A DNA stretch of 64,000 nt from Pseudomonas sp. R4-35-07 (GTDB taxonomy: Bacteria > Pseudomonadota > Gammaproteobacteria > Pseudomonadales > Pseudomonadaceae): assembly GCF_003852235.1 (NCBI RefSeq), contig NZ_CP027732.1, positions 1,116,001 through 1,180,000 of the forward strand. Reading direction: 5' to 3'. Of this stretch, positions 54,966-63,223 are shown one piece after another. Made by a program: the position numbers and the translations under genes. The notes under the pieces were generated by a model, which saw only the letters and a program-made list of their open reading frames with translations, was not told the origin of the DNA and did not search any database. Numbering within the stretch: position 1 is the stretch's first letter; every line of letters begins with the position of its first letter.

Positions 54966-57302
54966 TTAGAACGCGATAGACGTCTGCACATACACCGTGC
55001 GCGGTTCACCCACGTACTTGCCCTTGTTGTTATCGTCGAACGAGCGCGTGTAGTACTGCTTGTTGAAGATATTCTTCACGCCGACCGCCACGTTCAAGTC
55101 CGACAGTTGGGGGCCGAAGTCATACGCTGCGCGGCTGCTGAACAGCATGTAGCCGGGGATGCGTCCATTCGCGCCGTCGGCGCTTTCGGCCTGGGTGTTG
55201 GCGTTGTCAGCGAATTGGCTGCTCTGGTAGCTGCTGTCCAGGTTGAGCTTCCACGGGCCTTCGGTGTAACCCACGCCGAGGGTGCCTTTGTGCCGGGACG
55301 AGAAGGGCACGCGGTTGCCTTTGTTCGGGCCGTCTTCGCGGATGGTCGCGTCGACATACGCATAGGTGGCGTACACATCGAAGCCGGCCAGCACAGGATT
55401 CAAGCCGTCGAGGGCATAGTTGATGCTCGACTCGATGCCCTGGTGCCGCGTTTCACCGCGTGCGATCACGGTGTCATTGGTCTGGTTGCTGTCGTACTGG
55501 TTGTCGAAATTGATCAGGAACGCACCGATCTCCGCGCGCAGGCTGCCGTTGTCATAGCGCGTACCGAGCTCCCAGGTGCGGGCTTTTTCCGGTTTCACTT
55601 CGCCGCTGCTCACGCGGTTGGGCATCTGGCTGTACTGCACGCTGCCGAACGAGCCTTCAGTGTTGGCGTAGAGGTTCCAGTCATCGGTGAGGTGGTAGAG
55701 CACGTTCAACGCCGGCAGCGCAGTGTTGTAGTCGCCTTTGTAGTTGACGTTGCTCAGGTTGTTGGTCTGCTGGGACTTGATCATCTCGTAGCGAATGCCC
55801 GGCGTGAGGGTCCACTTGCCGATATCGATGCGGTCGTCGATGAAGAACGCGTTGGCCTCGGTGCCGCCGCGCGTGTCGCGGTCGTTGCGGCTGTCGGTGG
55901 TCGGGATTTGCTGGTTGGCCGCAATCGGCGTGCGGTAGCGCAGCTCGTGGCCGGCTTCATTGATGTAGCGGTAGCCGACGCCGACTTCGTGTGTGGTGGG
56001 GCCGAGGTCGAAGCCTTGGGCGAAGCGGGTTTCCAGGCCGCGTACCCAGTACTCGCGCGGTGACAGCGAGAGGAAGTTTCCCTGGTCGAGGTAACCGCTG
56101 CGCAGGGTCTTGGTGAAGAAGCTGTTGACCGTGAACTCACGGCGGTCCTGCTCGTAGCGGTAGCCCAAGTTGAACAGCGTACGGCGTCCCCAGAACTTAT
56201 CGTAGGGGCGGGTCGACTGGTACGGGTCAGCCTTGTAGTCCTTGACGTTCAAGCCGCCGGGCATATCGGCCTGGCCTTCGTAGTACTGCGCCATGGCGTT
56301 GAAGCTGTTGGCGTCGTCCAGTTGGTATTTGCCCTTGAGGATCAAGTCGTCGATGCGCGTGTCACTGTTTTCGCGCCAGTCGCCGCCACGGGTGCCGGAG
56401 TACAGGAGCGCGCCGCCCAGGCCATTGTCGGCGGTGCCACCGGCCAGCAGGTTGCCGGTGGTTTTGAAGCCGTCGTGGCTGGAGGACGGGCTGGTTTCGG
56501 TTTGCAGGCCGCCTTTGACGGTGGGCGCATCCGGGATCGCACGGGTCACGAAGTTGACGATGCCGCCGACGTTTTGCGGGCCGTAGCGCACCGCGCCGCC
56601 GCCGCGGACCACGTCGACCGCGTCCATGTTGCCCATGCTGATCGGTGCGAATGACAGTTGCGGCTGGCCATACGGTGCGAAGGGCACGGGAATGCCGTCC
56701 ATCAACACCGTGGAGCGCGACGCCAGACGTGGGTTGAGCCCGCGAATACCGAAGTTCAGCGCCATGTCATGGCTGCCGGTGCCGTTGTTGTCCGGGGCGT
56801 TGACGCCGGGAATGCGGTTGAGTACGTCGCGGGCCTGGGTCGCGCCCTGGCGTTCGAAGGCTTCGCGGCGGATCACATCGCGCGCGCCAGGGTGTTCGAA
56901 CACGTTGGTCTGCGCTGCATCGCCGAGCCAGTCGCCGACCACGTTGGAGGTCTGCAGTTCGAGGGTAACCGGGGCGCTGGCCGGTTGCAGGCTGTAGGCG
57001 TTGTCGCCCTCGGCACGAGCTTGCAGGCCACTGCCTTCCAACAGTTTATTCAGGCCTTCGGCGGTGCTGTAGGTGCCCGACAAGCCCGGGCTTTGCAGGC
57101 CGGCGGTGACCTCGGAGCCGAAAGACACCAGCACCGAGGCTTCACGGCCGAACTGGTTCAGGGCCGCTTCCAGACTCGTCGGTGCGATGTGATACGCCTT
57201 GGCTTCGGCCGCCATCACTGGGGGCAGCGCGGTCAGGCTGAGGCTGGCGCCGAGGAGGAATTGGCGCAGGGTACGGGCAAGAAGCGTCGGTTGCAGGGGC
57301 AT
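54966..57302 (-). CDS. fecA: FecA-type TonB-dependent ferric citrate receptor with STN domain
   Basis: Outer-membrane transducing receptor of 778 residues. The signal peptide ends near PPVMA-A. The STN signalling domain (about 36-105, YHIAPTSLEAALNQFGREASVLVSF) contacts FecR. The plug (DVLNRIPGVNAPDNNGTGSH; VDVVRGGGAVRYGPQNVGGIVNFVTR) and barrel end with NKGKYVGEPRTVYVQTSIAF, very like the end of E. coli FecA. ATG 57302 has AGGA 9 bases upstream; an ATG at 57353 in frame would add a non-signal extension. It is downstream of fecR with a 91-base gap that may hold a FecI-dependent promoter. The citrate ligand is inferred. Confidence 0.92.
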   Translation of the reverse strand: MPLQPTLLARTLRQFLLGASLSLTALPPVMAAEAKAYHIAPTSLEAALNQFGREASVLVSFGSEVTAGLQSPGLSGTYSTAEGLNKLLEGSGLQARAEGDNAYSLQPASAPVTLELQTSNVVGDWLGDAAQTNVFEHPGARDVIRREAFERQGATQARDVLNRIPGVNAPDNNGTGSHDMALNFGIRGLNPRLASRSTVLMDGIPVPFAPYGQPQLSFAPISMGNMDAVDVVRGGGAVRYGPQNVGGIVNFVTRAIPDAPTVKGGLQTETSPSSSHDGFKTTGNLLAGGTADNGLGGALLYSGTRGGDWRENSDTRIDDLILKGKYQLDDANSFNAMAQYYEGQADMPGGLNVKDYKADPYQSTRPYDKFWGRRTLFNLGYRYEQDRREFTVNSFFTKTLRSGYLDQGNFLSLSPREYWVRGLETRFAQGFDLGPTTHEVGVGYRYINEAGHELRYRTPIAANQQIPTTDSRNDRDTRGGTEANAFFIDDRIDIGKWTLTPGIRYEMIKSQQTNNLSNVNYKGDYNTALPALNVLYHLTDDWNLYANTEGSFGSVQYSQMPNRVSSGEVKPEKARTWELGTRYDNGSLRAEIGAFLINFDNQYDSNQTNDTVIARGETRHQGIESSINYALDGLNPVLAGFDVYATYAYVDATIREDGPNKGNRVPFSSRHKGTLGVGYTEGPWKLNLDSSYQSSQFADNANTQAESADGANGRIPGYMLFSSRAAYDFGPQLSDLNVAVGVKNIFNKQYYTRSFDDNNKGKYVGEPRTVYVQTSIAF

Positions 57303-57393
57303 GAAGGGCGGTCCTGAGAAGGAAGGATCAAGGTGGCTTTCCTTCTCTGTCACGCGAGGACGGGAAAACGGCTCACTGTTTTTCTGAATAATT

Positions 57394-58335
57394 TCAGGCG
57401 CGGGCCTGAACCGTCACCCAGTAGCGGGTAAAGCGTCGCACGGTGACCGGTAGGCTGACTTCCAGCAGGTCGAGGATGCGTTCGCTGTCATCCAGTGGAT
57501 AGCTGCCTGACAGCAACAGGTCTGCCACCTGCGGGTCGCAATTGAGCTGGCCGCGACGGTAGCGCCCCAGTTCGCCGAGGAAATCCTCCAGGCGCATATG
57601 CGCAGCCACCAGCATGCCGTCTGCCCAGGCACCGCTGTTGGCGTCAGCGGGGCGAGGACTGTCCCAGCCTTTGCGGGTGTAATTGACCTGATGCGCAGCC
57701 TCGACGCTCAGCGGCAGGCCGCTGTAGTGGTTGGGCATCACGTCGACCTGGCCGTCGAGCACCGCCAGTTGAGTATGGTCACTGAACTGCCGCACGTTCA
57801 GGCGCGCCGCCTGGCTGCTGAGCAGACCCTGGCTGGTGAGTACGCGCAGCGGCGTGGCACCGGCGCGGGCGGTCAGCAGGATTTCACCTTCGAGCAGGCG
57901 GATCAGTCGCTGCTGGCTATCGACATGCACATCCACTGCGCTGCCGGTGTTGAGCTGCAACTGGCTGCCGTCGGCCAACTGCACGCTGCGGCGCTGTCCG
58001 ACGGGGCTGCGGTAGTCGGCGGTCAGCGGCGGCAGAATACGCTGCTGGCGCAGGCTCCAGGCTGCCGCCGAACCGGCGCCGAGAATCAACAGCAGCTTCA
58101 GCGCCTGGCGCCGGCTGTTGGACGCCGGCGCATTCAACGCCGCGTGCGCCAGGGGCGAAGGCACGCCGCGCAGGCGCTGGTTGACGCGCTGGATGTGGTC
58201 CCACGCGCGCTGGTGCTCGCTGTGCGCATCCAGCCATTGCTGCCAGGCGGCCTGTTGGCGCGGGTCGAGCGTGCCTTGCTGCATTTTCAGCAACCAGTGC
58301 ACGGCTTGTTCGGCGACGGGGGGCGAGATATTCAT
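57394..58335 (-). CDS. fecR: FecR-type anti-sigma factor / signal transducer
   Basis: Inner-membrane regulator of 313 residues. The N-terminal cytoplasmic part has the DUF4880 pattern QAVHWLLKMQQGTLDPRQQAAWQQWLDAHSEHQRAWDHIQ. One transmembrane helix follows (near 77-92, LKLLLILGAGSAAAWSL), then the periplasmic FecR domain (YRSPVGQRRSVQLADGSQLQLNTGSAVDV; LLEGEILLTA). It reads FecA occupancy and releases FecI. Its start overlaps the fecI stop by 4 bases. Confidence 0.94.
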   Translation of the reverse strand: MNISPPVAEQAVHWLLKMQQGTLDPRQQAAWQQWLDAHSEHQRAWDHIQRVNQRLRGVPSPLAHAALNAPASNSRRQALKLLLILGAGSAAAWSLRQQRILPPLTADYRSPVGQRRSVQLADGSQLQLNTGSAVDVHVDSQQRLIRLLEGEILLTARAGATPLRVLTSQGLLSSQAARLNVRQFSDHTQLAVLDGQVDVMPNHYSGLPLSVEAAHQVNYTRKGWDSPRPADANSGAWADGMLVAAHMRLEDFLGELGRYRRGQLNCDPQVADLLLSGSYPLDDSERILDLLEVSLPVTVRRFTRYWVTVQARA

Positions 58336-58829
58336 AGGGCGAAGTAGCAGCGCAGGGCGGCTTTATGCAGATGGCGTTTGACCGTGGCAATGGAAATGCC
58401 CAACTGCGCACCGATTTGCGCATAGGTAAGGCCATCGAGCTGGGCCAGCAGGAAGGCGCGTTTGACCTGGACCGGCAAGCCGTCGAGCAATTGGTCCAGC
58501 TCCACCAGGGTTTGCAGGATGATGGCGCGGTCTTCCTCAGACGGCGTCACCTGCTCCGGCAATTGTGCCAAGGCATCGAGGTAGGCGCGTTCCAGGTCCT
58601 GGCGACGGTAAAAGTTGAACAGCACGCGCTTGGCAACCGTGGTGAGAAAGGCGCGGGGTTCGTTCAGCGTTGGCGCTTCCCGTGCGCTGAGTACACGGAT
58701 GAAGGTGTCCTGGGCCAGGTCGGCGGCGCTTTCCGGGCAGCCGAGCTTGCGTCGCAACCAGCCGGTAAGCCAGTGATGATGGTCGTTGTACAGAACTTCG
58801 ACAGCGTTGGACGGTGGCAACGGGATCAC
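58332..58829 (-). CDS. fecI: FecI-type ECF sigma factor
   Basis: Extracytoplasmic-function sigma factor of 165 residues. Region 2 reads HWLTGWLRRKLGCPESAADLAQDTFIRVL; region 4 reads AFLLAQLDGLTYAQIGAQLGISIATVKRHLHKAALRCYF. The frame is open back to 59000 with no family resemblance there. GTG 58829 just before the domain gives the usual length, though its ribosome site is weak. A sigma-70 promoter candidate lies 40-70 bases upstream. It heads fecI-fecR-fecA. Confidence 0.9.
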   Translation of the reverse strand: MIPLPPSNAVEVLYNDHHHWLTGWLRRKLGCPESAADLAQDTFIRVLSAREAPTLNEPRAFLTTVAKRVLFNFYRRQDLERAYLDALAQLPEQVTPSEEDRAIILQTLVELDQLLDGLPVQVKRAFLLAQLDGLTYAQIGAQLGISIATVKRHLHKAALRCYFAL

Positions 58830-58871
58830 TCCATCAGCATCGGCATGCTTTAGAGAACAAGAATTGTTCGC

Positions 58872-58900
58872 ATTGTAGGGGCGGGGACGAGGTTCGGCAA
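58872..58900 (-). promoter_or_regulatory. Sigma-70 promoter candidate for fecI
   Basis: On the minus strand TTGCCG is followed by 17 bases and TACAAT, a near-consensus housekeeping promoter ending about 43 bases before the fecI GTG. Confidence 0.65.
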
Positions 58901-58939
58901 TCCGCGAAGCCGGTGATTCATCCGTTCTCTTTTGCTTAT

Positions 58940-58958
58940 GAGAATATTTATCATTAAT
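58940..58958. promoter_or_regulatory. Fur box candidate between divergent iron operons
   Basis: GAGAATATTTATCATTAAT agrees with the 19-base Fur consensus (GATAATGATAATCATTATC) at about 13 positions. It lies between fecI (minus) and the DUF3649 gene (plus), so one site could serve both. Confidence 0.65.
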
Positions 58959-58989
58959 ATTGCGCGCTGATGAACTTGGCGCCTGTCGC

Positions 58990-59292
58990 ATGAACAGCAA
59001 AACCCCACTGCCCGCGTCCTATCGCCTTGCCGTCACCTCCCGGGTGCTGGCGGCGGTGGTCGGCGGTTATCTGATGGCCTCCCTGGCCGCTATCTGCCTC
59101 GCACTGTGGCTGCCCACGTCCCGCGCCGATGCGGTGATCACCGGCATGATGAGTTCGTTCGTGTTCTACCTGCTGGCGGTGCTCTGGTGTTTTGCCTGTC
59201 GCACGGCATGGCGTGCCTGGGCGGGCGTTATGTTGCCGAGCGCGCTGTTCGCCACCCTGGCGGGCATCGGTTTCTGGGTGGCGCGCACATGA
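58990..59292 (+). CDS. DUF3649 small membrane protein
   Basis: A 100-residue protein with three hydrophobic helices (VLAAVVGGYLMASLAAICLALWLP; GMMSSFVFYLLAVLWCFAC; GVMLPSALFATLAGIGFWV), matching the DUF3649 type found in iron-uptake operons. ATG 58990 is preferred to an upstream start in the same frame. Its end overlaps the PepSY gene by 4 bases (ATGA). It is the first gene of a five-gene plus-strand operon. Confidence 0.85.
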   Translation: MNSKTPLPASYRLAVTSRVLAAVVGGYLMASLAAICLALWLPTSRADAVITGMMSSFVFYLLAVLWCFACRTAWRAWAGVMLPSALFATLAGIGFWVART

Positions 59293-60863
59293 AGGAAGGC
59301 TTTCGCCAAGCCATGGCCTGGCTGCACACCTGGGCGGGGTTGATCTTCGGCTGGCTGCTGTTCGCGATTTTCCTGACCGGCACCCTGGCTTATTTCAAGG
59401 ACGAAATAACCCACTGGATGCAGCCCGAAGTGCAGGCCCACCCATTGGACGACGCGCTCAGCCTCGCCGTGGCGCAGCGCTATCTGCAGCAACAGGCGCC
59501 CACTGCCGCGCACTGGTTCATCACCTTGCCCACCCGCCGCGACCCCGGCCTGTCGGTGATGTGGCAAGACAAGGTCGACCCCGGCAAGCGCGGCAACTTC
59601 ACCCAAAAAATCCTCGACCCGGTCAGCGGCCAAGCGGTGCAAGCCCGTGAAAGCATGGGCGGCGAATTCTTCTACCGTTTCCACTTCCAGCTGCAAATGC
59701 CTTACCCGTGGGGCCGCTGGTTGTCGACCATCGCCGCCATGGTGATGTTTGTCGCGCTGATCACCGGCATCATCACTCACAAGAAAATCTTCAAGGACTT
59801 CTTCACCTTCCGCCCGCGCAAAGGCCAGCGTTCCTGGCTGGACGGGCACAACGCGGTGGGCGTGCTGGTGTTGCCGTTTCACCTGATGATCACCTACAGC
59901 AGCCTGGTGATTTTCATGAACATGGTGATGCCGGCGCCGATCATGGCCTCGTATGGCAACGACAGCCGTGCGTTCTTCAATGAGGTGTTCCCCAGTGCCG
60001 ATAATGCACCGGCGCTCGGCCAGCCGGGCACCTTGCTGGCGTTGTGGCCGATGTACCAGCAGGCGCAACAACAGTGGGCGGGAGGGCATGTCGGACGCTT
60101 GGCGGTGAATAATCCGAGTGACGTCAACGCCTCGGTGACTGTGTTCCGCGCCGGGTCCGACAGCGTGGTGCAGGATTTCGGCAGCAGCCTGTCGTTCAAC
60201 GGCGCCACGGGCGAGCTGTTGCGGGCCAGTGGCGAGCCGTCGTTGCCGGCGGTCATCGGCGGCGGTTTCTACGGTTTGCACATGGGCCATTTCGCCGGCC
60301 CGGTGTTGCGCTGGCTGTACTTTGTCTGTGGCCTGGCCGGCACGGCGATGATCGGTACCGGGCTGGTGATCTGGCTCGGCAAGCGCCAGCTCAAGCACGC
60401 CAAAACCGGTGTGATGCCATTTGAGCTGCGCCTGGTGGAAGTGCTGAATGTCGCCAGCATGTCCGGCCTGGTGATCGCCATCGCACTGTTCTTCTGGGCG
60501 AACCGTTTGTTGCCGGTGAGCTTCGCCGAGCGTTCCGACTGGGAAGTGCGCGCGTTCTTTATCGCCTGGGCCCTGAGCCTGTTGCACGCGCTGTTGCGGC
60601 GCGGCCGCCCGGCGTGGGTCGAGCAATTGAGCGTGGGGGCGCTGCTGTTGGTGGTCATCCCGTTGGTCAATGCACTGACCACCTCCCACCATTTGGGCGT
60701 TTCCCTGGTGAGTGGCGACTGGGCCATGGCCGGCTTCGACCTGACGTGCCTGGCCTGCGGCCTGTTTCTGGGCTGGGCCGCCTGGAAGATGCAGCGCCGC
60801 ACGGCAACGCAGCCCAAGGCGCCGCGCGCAGGTGCATTGACGTTCAAACAGGAGGCCAACTGA
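59289..60863 (+). CDS. PepSY-associated transmembrane protein (iron-regulated membrane reductase-like)
   Basis: A 524-residue inner-membrane protein of the PepSY-TM/PiuB-like family. The N-terminal QAMAWLHTWAGLIFGWLLFAIFLTGTLAYFKDEITHWM is the family signature. Further conserved parts are GGEFFYRFHFQLQ, GIITHKKIFKDFFTFRPRKGQRSWLDGHN and HMGHFAGPVLRWLYFVCGLAG, with histidines suited to heme or metal binding. Members are linked to release or reduction of iron from siderophores. ATG 59289 overlaps the previous gene; the longer frame from 59106 is not needed. Confidence 0.92.
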   Translation: MKEGFRQAMAWLHTWAGLIFGWLLFAIFLTGTLAYFKDEITHWMQPEVQAHPLDDALSLAVAQRYLQQQAPTAAHWFITLPTRRDPGLSVMWQDKVDPGKRGNFTQKILDPVSGQAVQARESMGGEFFYRFHFQLQMPYPWGRWLSTIAAMVMFVALITGIITHKKIFKDFFTFRPRKGQRSWLDGHNAVGVLVLPFHLMITYSSLVIFMNMVMPAPIMASYGNDSRAFFNEVFPSADNAPALGQPGTLLALWPMYQQAQQQWAGGHVGRLAVNNPSDVNASVTVFRAGSDSVVQDFGSSLSFNGATGELLRASGEPSLPAVIGGGFYGLHMGHFAGPVLRWLYFVCGLAGTAMIGTGLVIWLGKRQLKHAKTGVMPFELRLVEVLNVASMSGLVIAIALFFWANRLLPVSFAERSDWEVRAFFIAWALSLLHALLRRGRPAWVEQLSVGALLLVVIPLVNALTTSHHLGVSLVSGDWAMAGFDLTCLACGLFLGWAAWKMQRRTATQPKAPRAGALTFKQEAN

Positions 60864-61190
60864 ATGCTGCTCGCGCTGCTCATGTGCTACGCCGGGTTTA
60901 CCGCGCTGTGCCTGTCGACCGACCGTCATCACGGCGAGTTGCTGCGCAGCAAGCCTTCGCCTTTACGGCGTCTGGGGTTGCGTGCGGCCGGTTGGTTGCT
61001 GCTGGCGCTGTCGCCCTGGCCGGCGGTGGGCGCCATGGGCTGGGGCCAGGGGTTGGTGGAGTGGTGCGCGGTGTTGATGCTCAGCGCCTTGCTGCTGGTG
61101 CTGTTGCTGCCGTATCGGCCTCGGCTGGCGTTGAGCCTCGCGGGCATCGGCCTGCTGGCCAGCCCGGTCGCGGCGTTCGGCCTGTTCTGA
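60864..61190 (+). CDS. DUF3325 small membrane protein
   Basis: A 108-residue membrane protein with about three to four helices (MLLALLMCYAGFTALCLSTDRHHGELL; LGLRAAGWLLLALSPWPAVGAMGWGQGLVEWCAVLMLSALLLVLLL), typical of DUF3325 proteins that accompany DUF3649 and PepSY-TM genes. It begins immediately after the PepSY gene stop. The function is unknown. Confidence 0.87.
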   Translation: MLLALLMCYAGFTALCLSTDRHHGELLRSKPSPLRRLGLRAAGWLLLALSPWPAVGAMGWGQGLVEWCAVLMLSALLLVLLLPYRPRLALSLAGIGLLASPVAAFGLF

Positions 61191-61197
61191 GTTGCCC

Positions 61198-61776
61198 ATG
61201 ATGATCAGCCCTGCGCCGAAGCCTCAAGACCGTTCGCACCCGGACGCCGCCGGTGGGCGGGCGCATTTCCTGCAGGTGTTCCTGTCCCAGCGTTCGCAGA
61301 TGGAGGCGCTGGTCAGCCGCCGTGTCGGTTGCCGCGCCACGGCGGCGGACCTGGTGCAAGACCTGTTCCTGCGCTTCTGGCGTCGCCCGCTGGTGCAGGT
61401 CGAAGAGCTCAGCACCTACCTGCTGCGCTGCGCCAGCAATATTGCCATCGACCATTTGCGCAGCGAAGGCGCCCGCGTGCGCAGTAATGAAGGCTGGCTG
61501 CCGGAACAGCAGGGCAACCAGGGCTGCGAACCCCAGGCGGCACTCGAAGCGGGCAATGATTTGCGCCATGTCGAAGCCGCCTTGCGCAGTTTGCCCGAGC
61601 GCACCCGCCAGATTTTCCTGCTCAACCGCATCCACGGCCGCAAATATGCGCAAATCGCCAAGGCGATGGGCGTGTCCCAAAGCGCTGTGGAAAAACACAT
61701 GATGCGTGCCCTCCAAGCCTGCAAGGCGAGCCTGAGCGAACCGTCGCCCCCACGCACGCCAGGAAAAGCACCGTGA
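61198..61776 (+). CDS. ECF sigma factor (FecI-like), second copy
   Basis: A 192-residue extracytoplasmic-function sigma factor. Region 2: MEALVSRRVGCRATAADLVQDLFLRFWRRPLVQVEELSTYLLRCASNIAIDHLR. Region 4: LRSLPERTRQIFLLNRIHGRKYAQIAKAMGVSQSAVEKHMMRAL. It is the fourth gene of the DUF3649 operon and overlaps the following fecR-like gene by 4 bases. It is clearly divergent from the fecI at 58332, so it should answer another receptor. None lies downstream in this window. Confidence 0.92.
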   Translation: MMISPAPKPQDRSHPDAAGGRAHFLQVFLSQRSQMEALVSRRVGCRATAADLVQDLFLRFWRRPLVQVEELSTYLLRCASNIAIDHLRSEGARVRSNEGWLPEQQGNQGCEPQAALEAGNDLRHVEAALRSLPERTRQIFLLNRIHGRKYAQIAKAMGVSQSAVEKHMMRALQACKASLSEPSPPRTPGKAP

Positions 61777-62750
61777 ACGTGACGCCCACGCCCGCCCAGG
61801 AACAGGCCGCGCTCGCCTGGCTGAGCCTGCTGCACGACCAGCCCAGCAGTGGCGATCAGGCCAGCTTCAGCCAATGGCTGCGGGCCGACCCCGCCCATGT
61901 CCAAGCCTATGCCCAGGCCCAGGTGCTGTGGGAGTTGAGCGAAGTCCCGGCACGCGCGTTGGCCGACGAAGACGCGCAGGCGTTGCAGGGCTACCTCAAT
62001 GCGATGAACCGTTCCACGCGCTCGCGCACGTTGCGCTGGTCTGGCGCCTTGGCCACGGCCGCCTGTGTGTTGTTGATGGTGGCGATGGGCGCCGGTTGGC
62101 AACCGTCGCGCTGGGTGGATGACTTCGGCGCCGATTACGTGACGGCGCCAGGGGAGGTGCGGACCGTGACCCTGGCCGATCAGTCCCAGGTTACCCTCGA
62201 CGCCGACAGCGCCATTGCCGTGGATTTCAGCCACGGCGAGCGGCATGTCCAGTTACGCCGAGGGGCCGGGTTTTTCCACGTTGTCCACACCGGCCAGGCG
62301 TTTATGGTCGAGGCGGGCAGCGGAGAAACGCGGGTGCTGGGCACGCAGTTCGAAGTGCGCCTGCAACCGGCGGGGGCACAGGTGACCGTGTTGTCCGGCC
62401 GGGTTGGAGTGACGCCCTCCAAACAGGCGCCGCAGCAAATTCTGACGGCGGGCCAGCAAGTAGCCTACGCCGAGGGTGTAGCCGAGCCGCTGCATGCGGT
62501 AGACAGCGAAGCACGCCTGGCCTGGCGCGATGGCTGGCTCAATTACTACAAGGCGCCGCTGGCCGAGGTGATCGAGGATTTGGCCCGCTATTATCCTGGC
62601 CGCATCCTGGTGCTCAATGACGAGATGGGCGCCAAGCGCGTCAGCGGCAGCTTTCCAAGCAAGGACCCGGTAGCGGTGCTCAATGCCCTGCAAGCGGTGC
62701 TGGGCTTTGAGCAGAGCACAGTGCTGGGCCGGATGATTGTGTTGCGCTAA
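61773..62750 (+). CDS. FecR-like anti-sigma factor, second copy
   Basis: A 325-residue FecR-type protein. The N-terminal DUF4880 part reads LAWLSLLHDQPSSGDQASFSQWLRADPAHVQAYAQAQVLWELS. A membrane helix lies near 89-103 (LATAACVLLMVAMGAG). The FecR domain reads YVTAPGEVRTVTLADQSQVTLDADSAIAVDFS and a DUF4974/secretin-STN-like end follows (PLAEVIEDLARYYPGRILVLN). The GTG start overlaps the sigma-factor stop, indicating coupled production. No receptor gene follows; a REPIN does. Confidence 0.93.
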   Translation: MNVTPTPAQEQAALAWLSLLHDQPSSGDQASFSQWLRADPAHVQAYAQAQVLWELSEVPARALADEDAQALQGYLNAMNRSTRSRTLRWSGALATAACVLLMVAMGAGWQPSRWVDDFGADYVTAPGEVRTVTLADQSQVTLDADSAIAVDFSHGERHVQLRRGAGFFHVVHTGQAFMVEAGSGETRVLGTQFEVRLQPAGAQVTVLSGRVGVTPSKQAPQQILTAGQQVAYAEGVAEPLHAVDSEARLAWRDGWLNYYKAPLAEVIEDLARYYPGRILVLNDEMGAKRVSGSFPSKDPVAVLNALQAVLGFEQSTVLGRMIVLR

Positions 62751-62767
62751 GCCCTCACCACAAAACC

Positions 62768-62861
62768 AATGTGGGAGGGGGCTTGCCCCCGATTGCGGTG
62801 GGTCAGCTACCCATAGGCTAGCTGACAGACTGCTATCGGGGGCAAGCCCCCTCCCACATTT
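62768..62861. repeat. REPIN (inverted REP pair)
   Basis: AATGTGGGAGGGGGCTTGCC and its perfect complement enclose about 55 bases, between convergent fecR-like and glutaredoxin-like genes. Confidence 0.92.
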
Positions 62862-62872
62862 GATCTGCGGTG

Positions 62873-63223
62873 TTACTTCAACGCGGCCATGATCGCATCC
62901 GGGTTGTAGTCGCGGATCAACGTGCCATTGACGTCGACAAACGGAATCCCGCCCCCGCCCAATGCTTCATACGCCTTGCGCGCCTGGGCGTCCTTCTCGA
63001 TATCGAACGCCTGGTAAGGAATGCCTTTCTGGTCCAGGAAACGCCGGATCTGCTTGCAGTAGCCGCACCACTCGGTGGCATAGAGCACCACGCGCGCCGA
63101 GGCGCGTACCTGCTCCGAAACCGCTTGCGAGGGGTTGAACAGCCGCTCGATCTTGCCCCAGTTCTGAATCACCACGACCACCAGCAGCACCAGCAGGACT
63201 TTCTTGAGCACGCCGCCAAGCAT
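62873..63223 (-). CDS. Membrane-anchored glutaredoxin-like protein
   Basis: A 116-residue thioredoxin-fold protein. An N-terminal hydrophobic helix (VLKKVLLVLLVVVVIQNW) is followed by a glutaredoxin domain with redox motif C53-G-Y-C56 (YATEWCGYCKQIRRFL), the cis-proline segment GGGIPFVDVNG and YNPDAIMAAL. The active site probably faces the periplasm or the membrane surface. Its start overlaps the yejK stop (TGATG), so the two genes are coupled. Confidence 0.9.
   Translation of the reverse strand: MLGGVLKKVLLVLLVVVVIQNWGKIERLFNPSQAVSEQVRASARVVLYATEWCGYCKQIRRFLDQKGIPYQAFDIEKDAQARKAYEALGGGGIPFVDVNGTLIRDYNPDAIMAALK

Noticed and set aside
59166..60932. 588-codon minus-strand frame opposite the PepSY gene
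   Set aside because: Its translation is Gln/His/Arg-rich shadow sequence, and the plus-strand protein is well supported.
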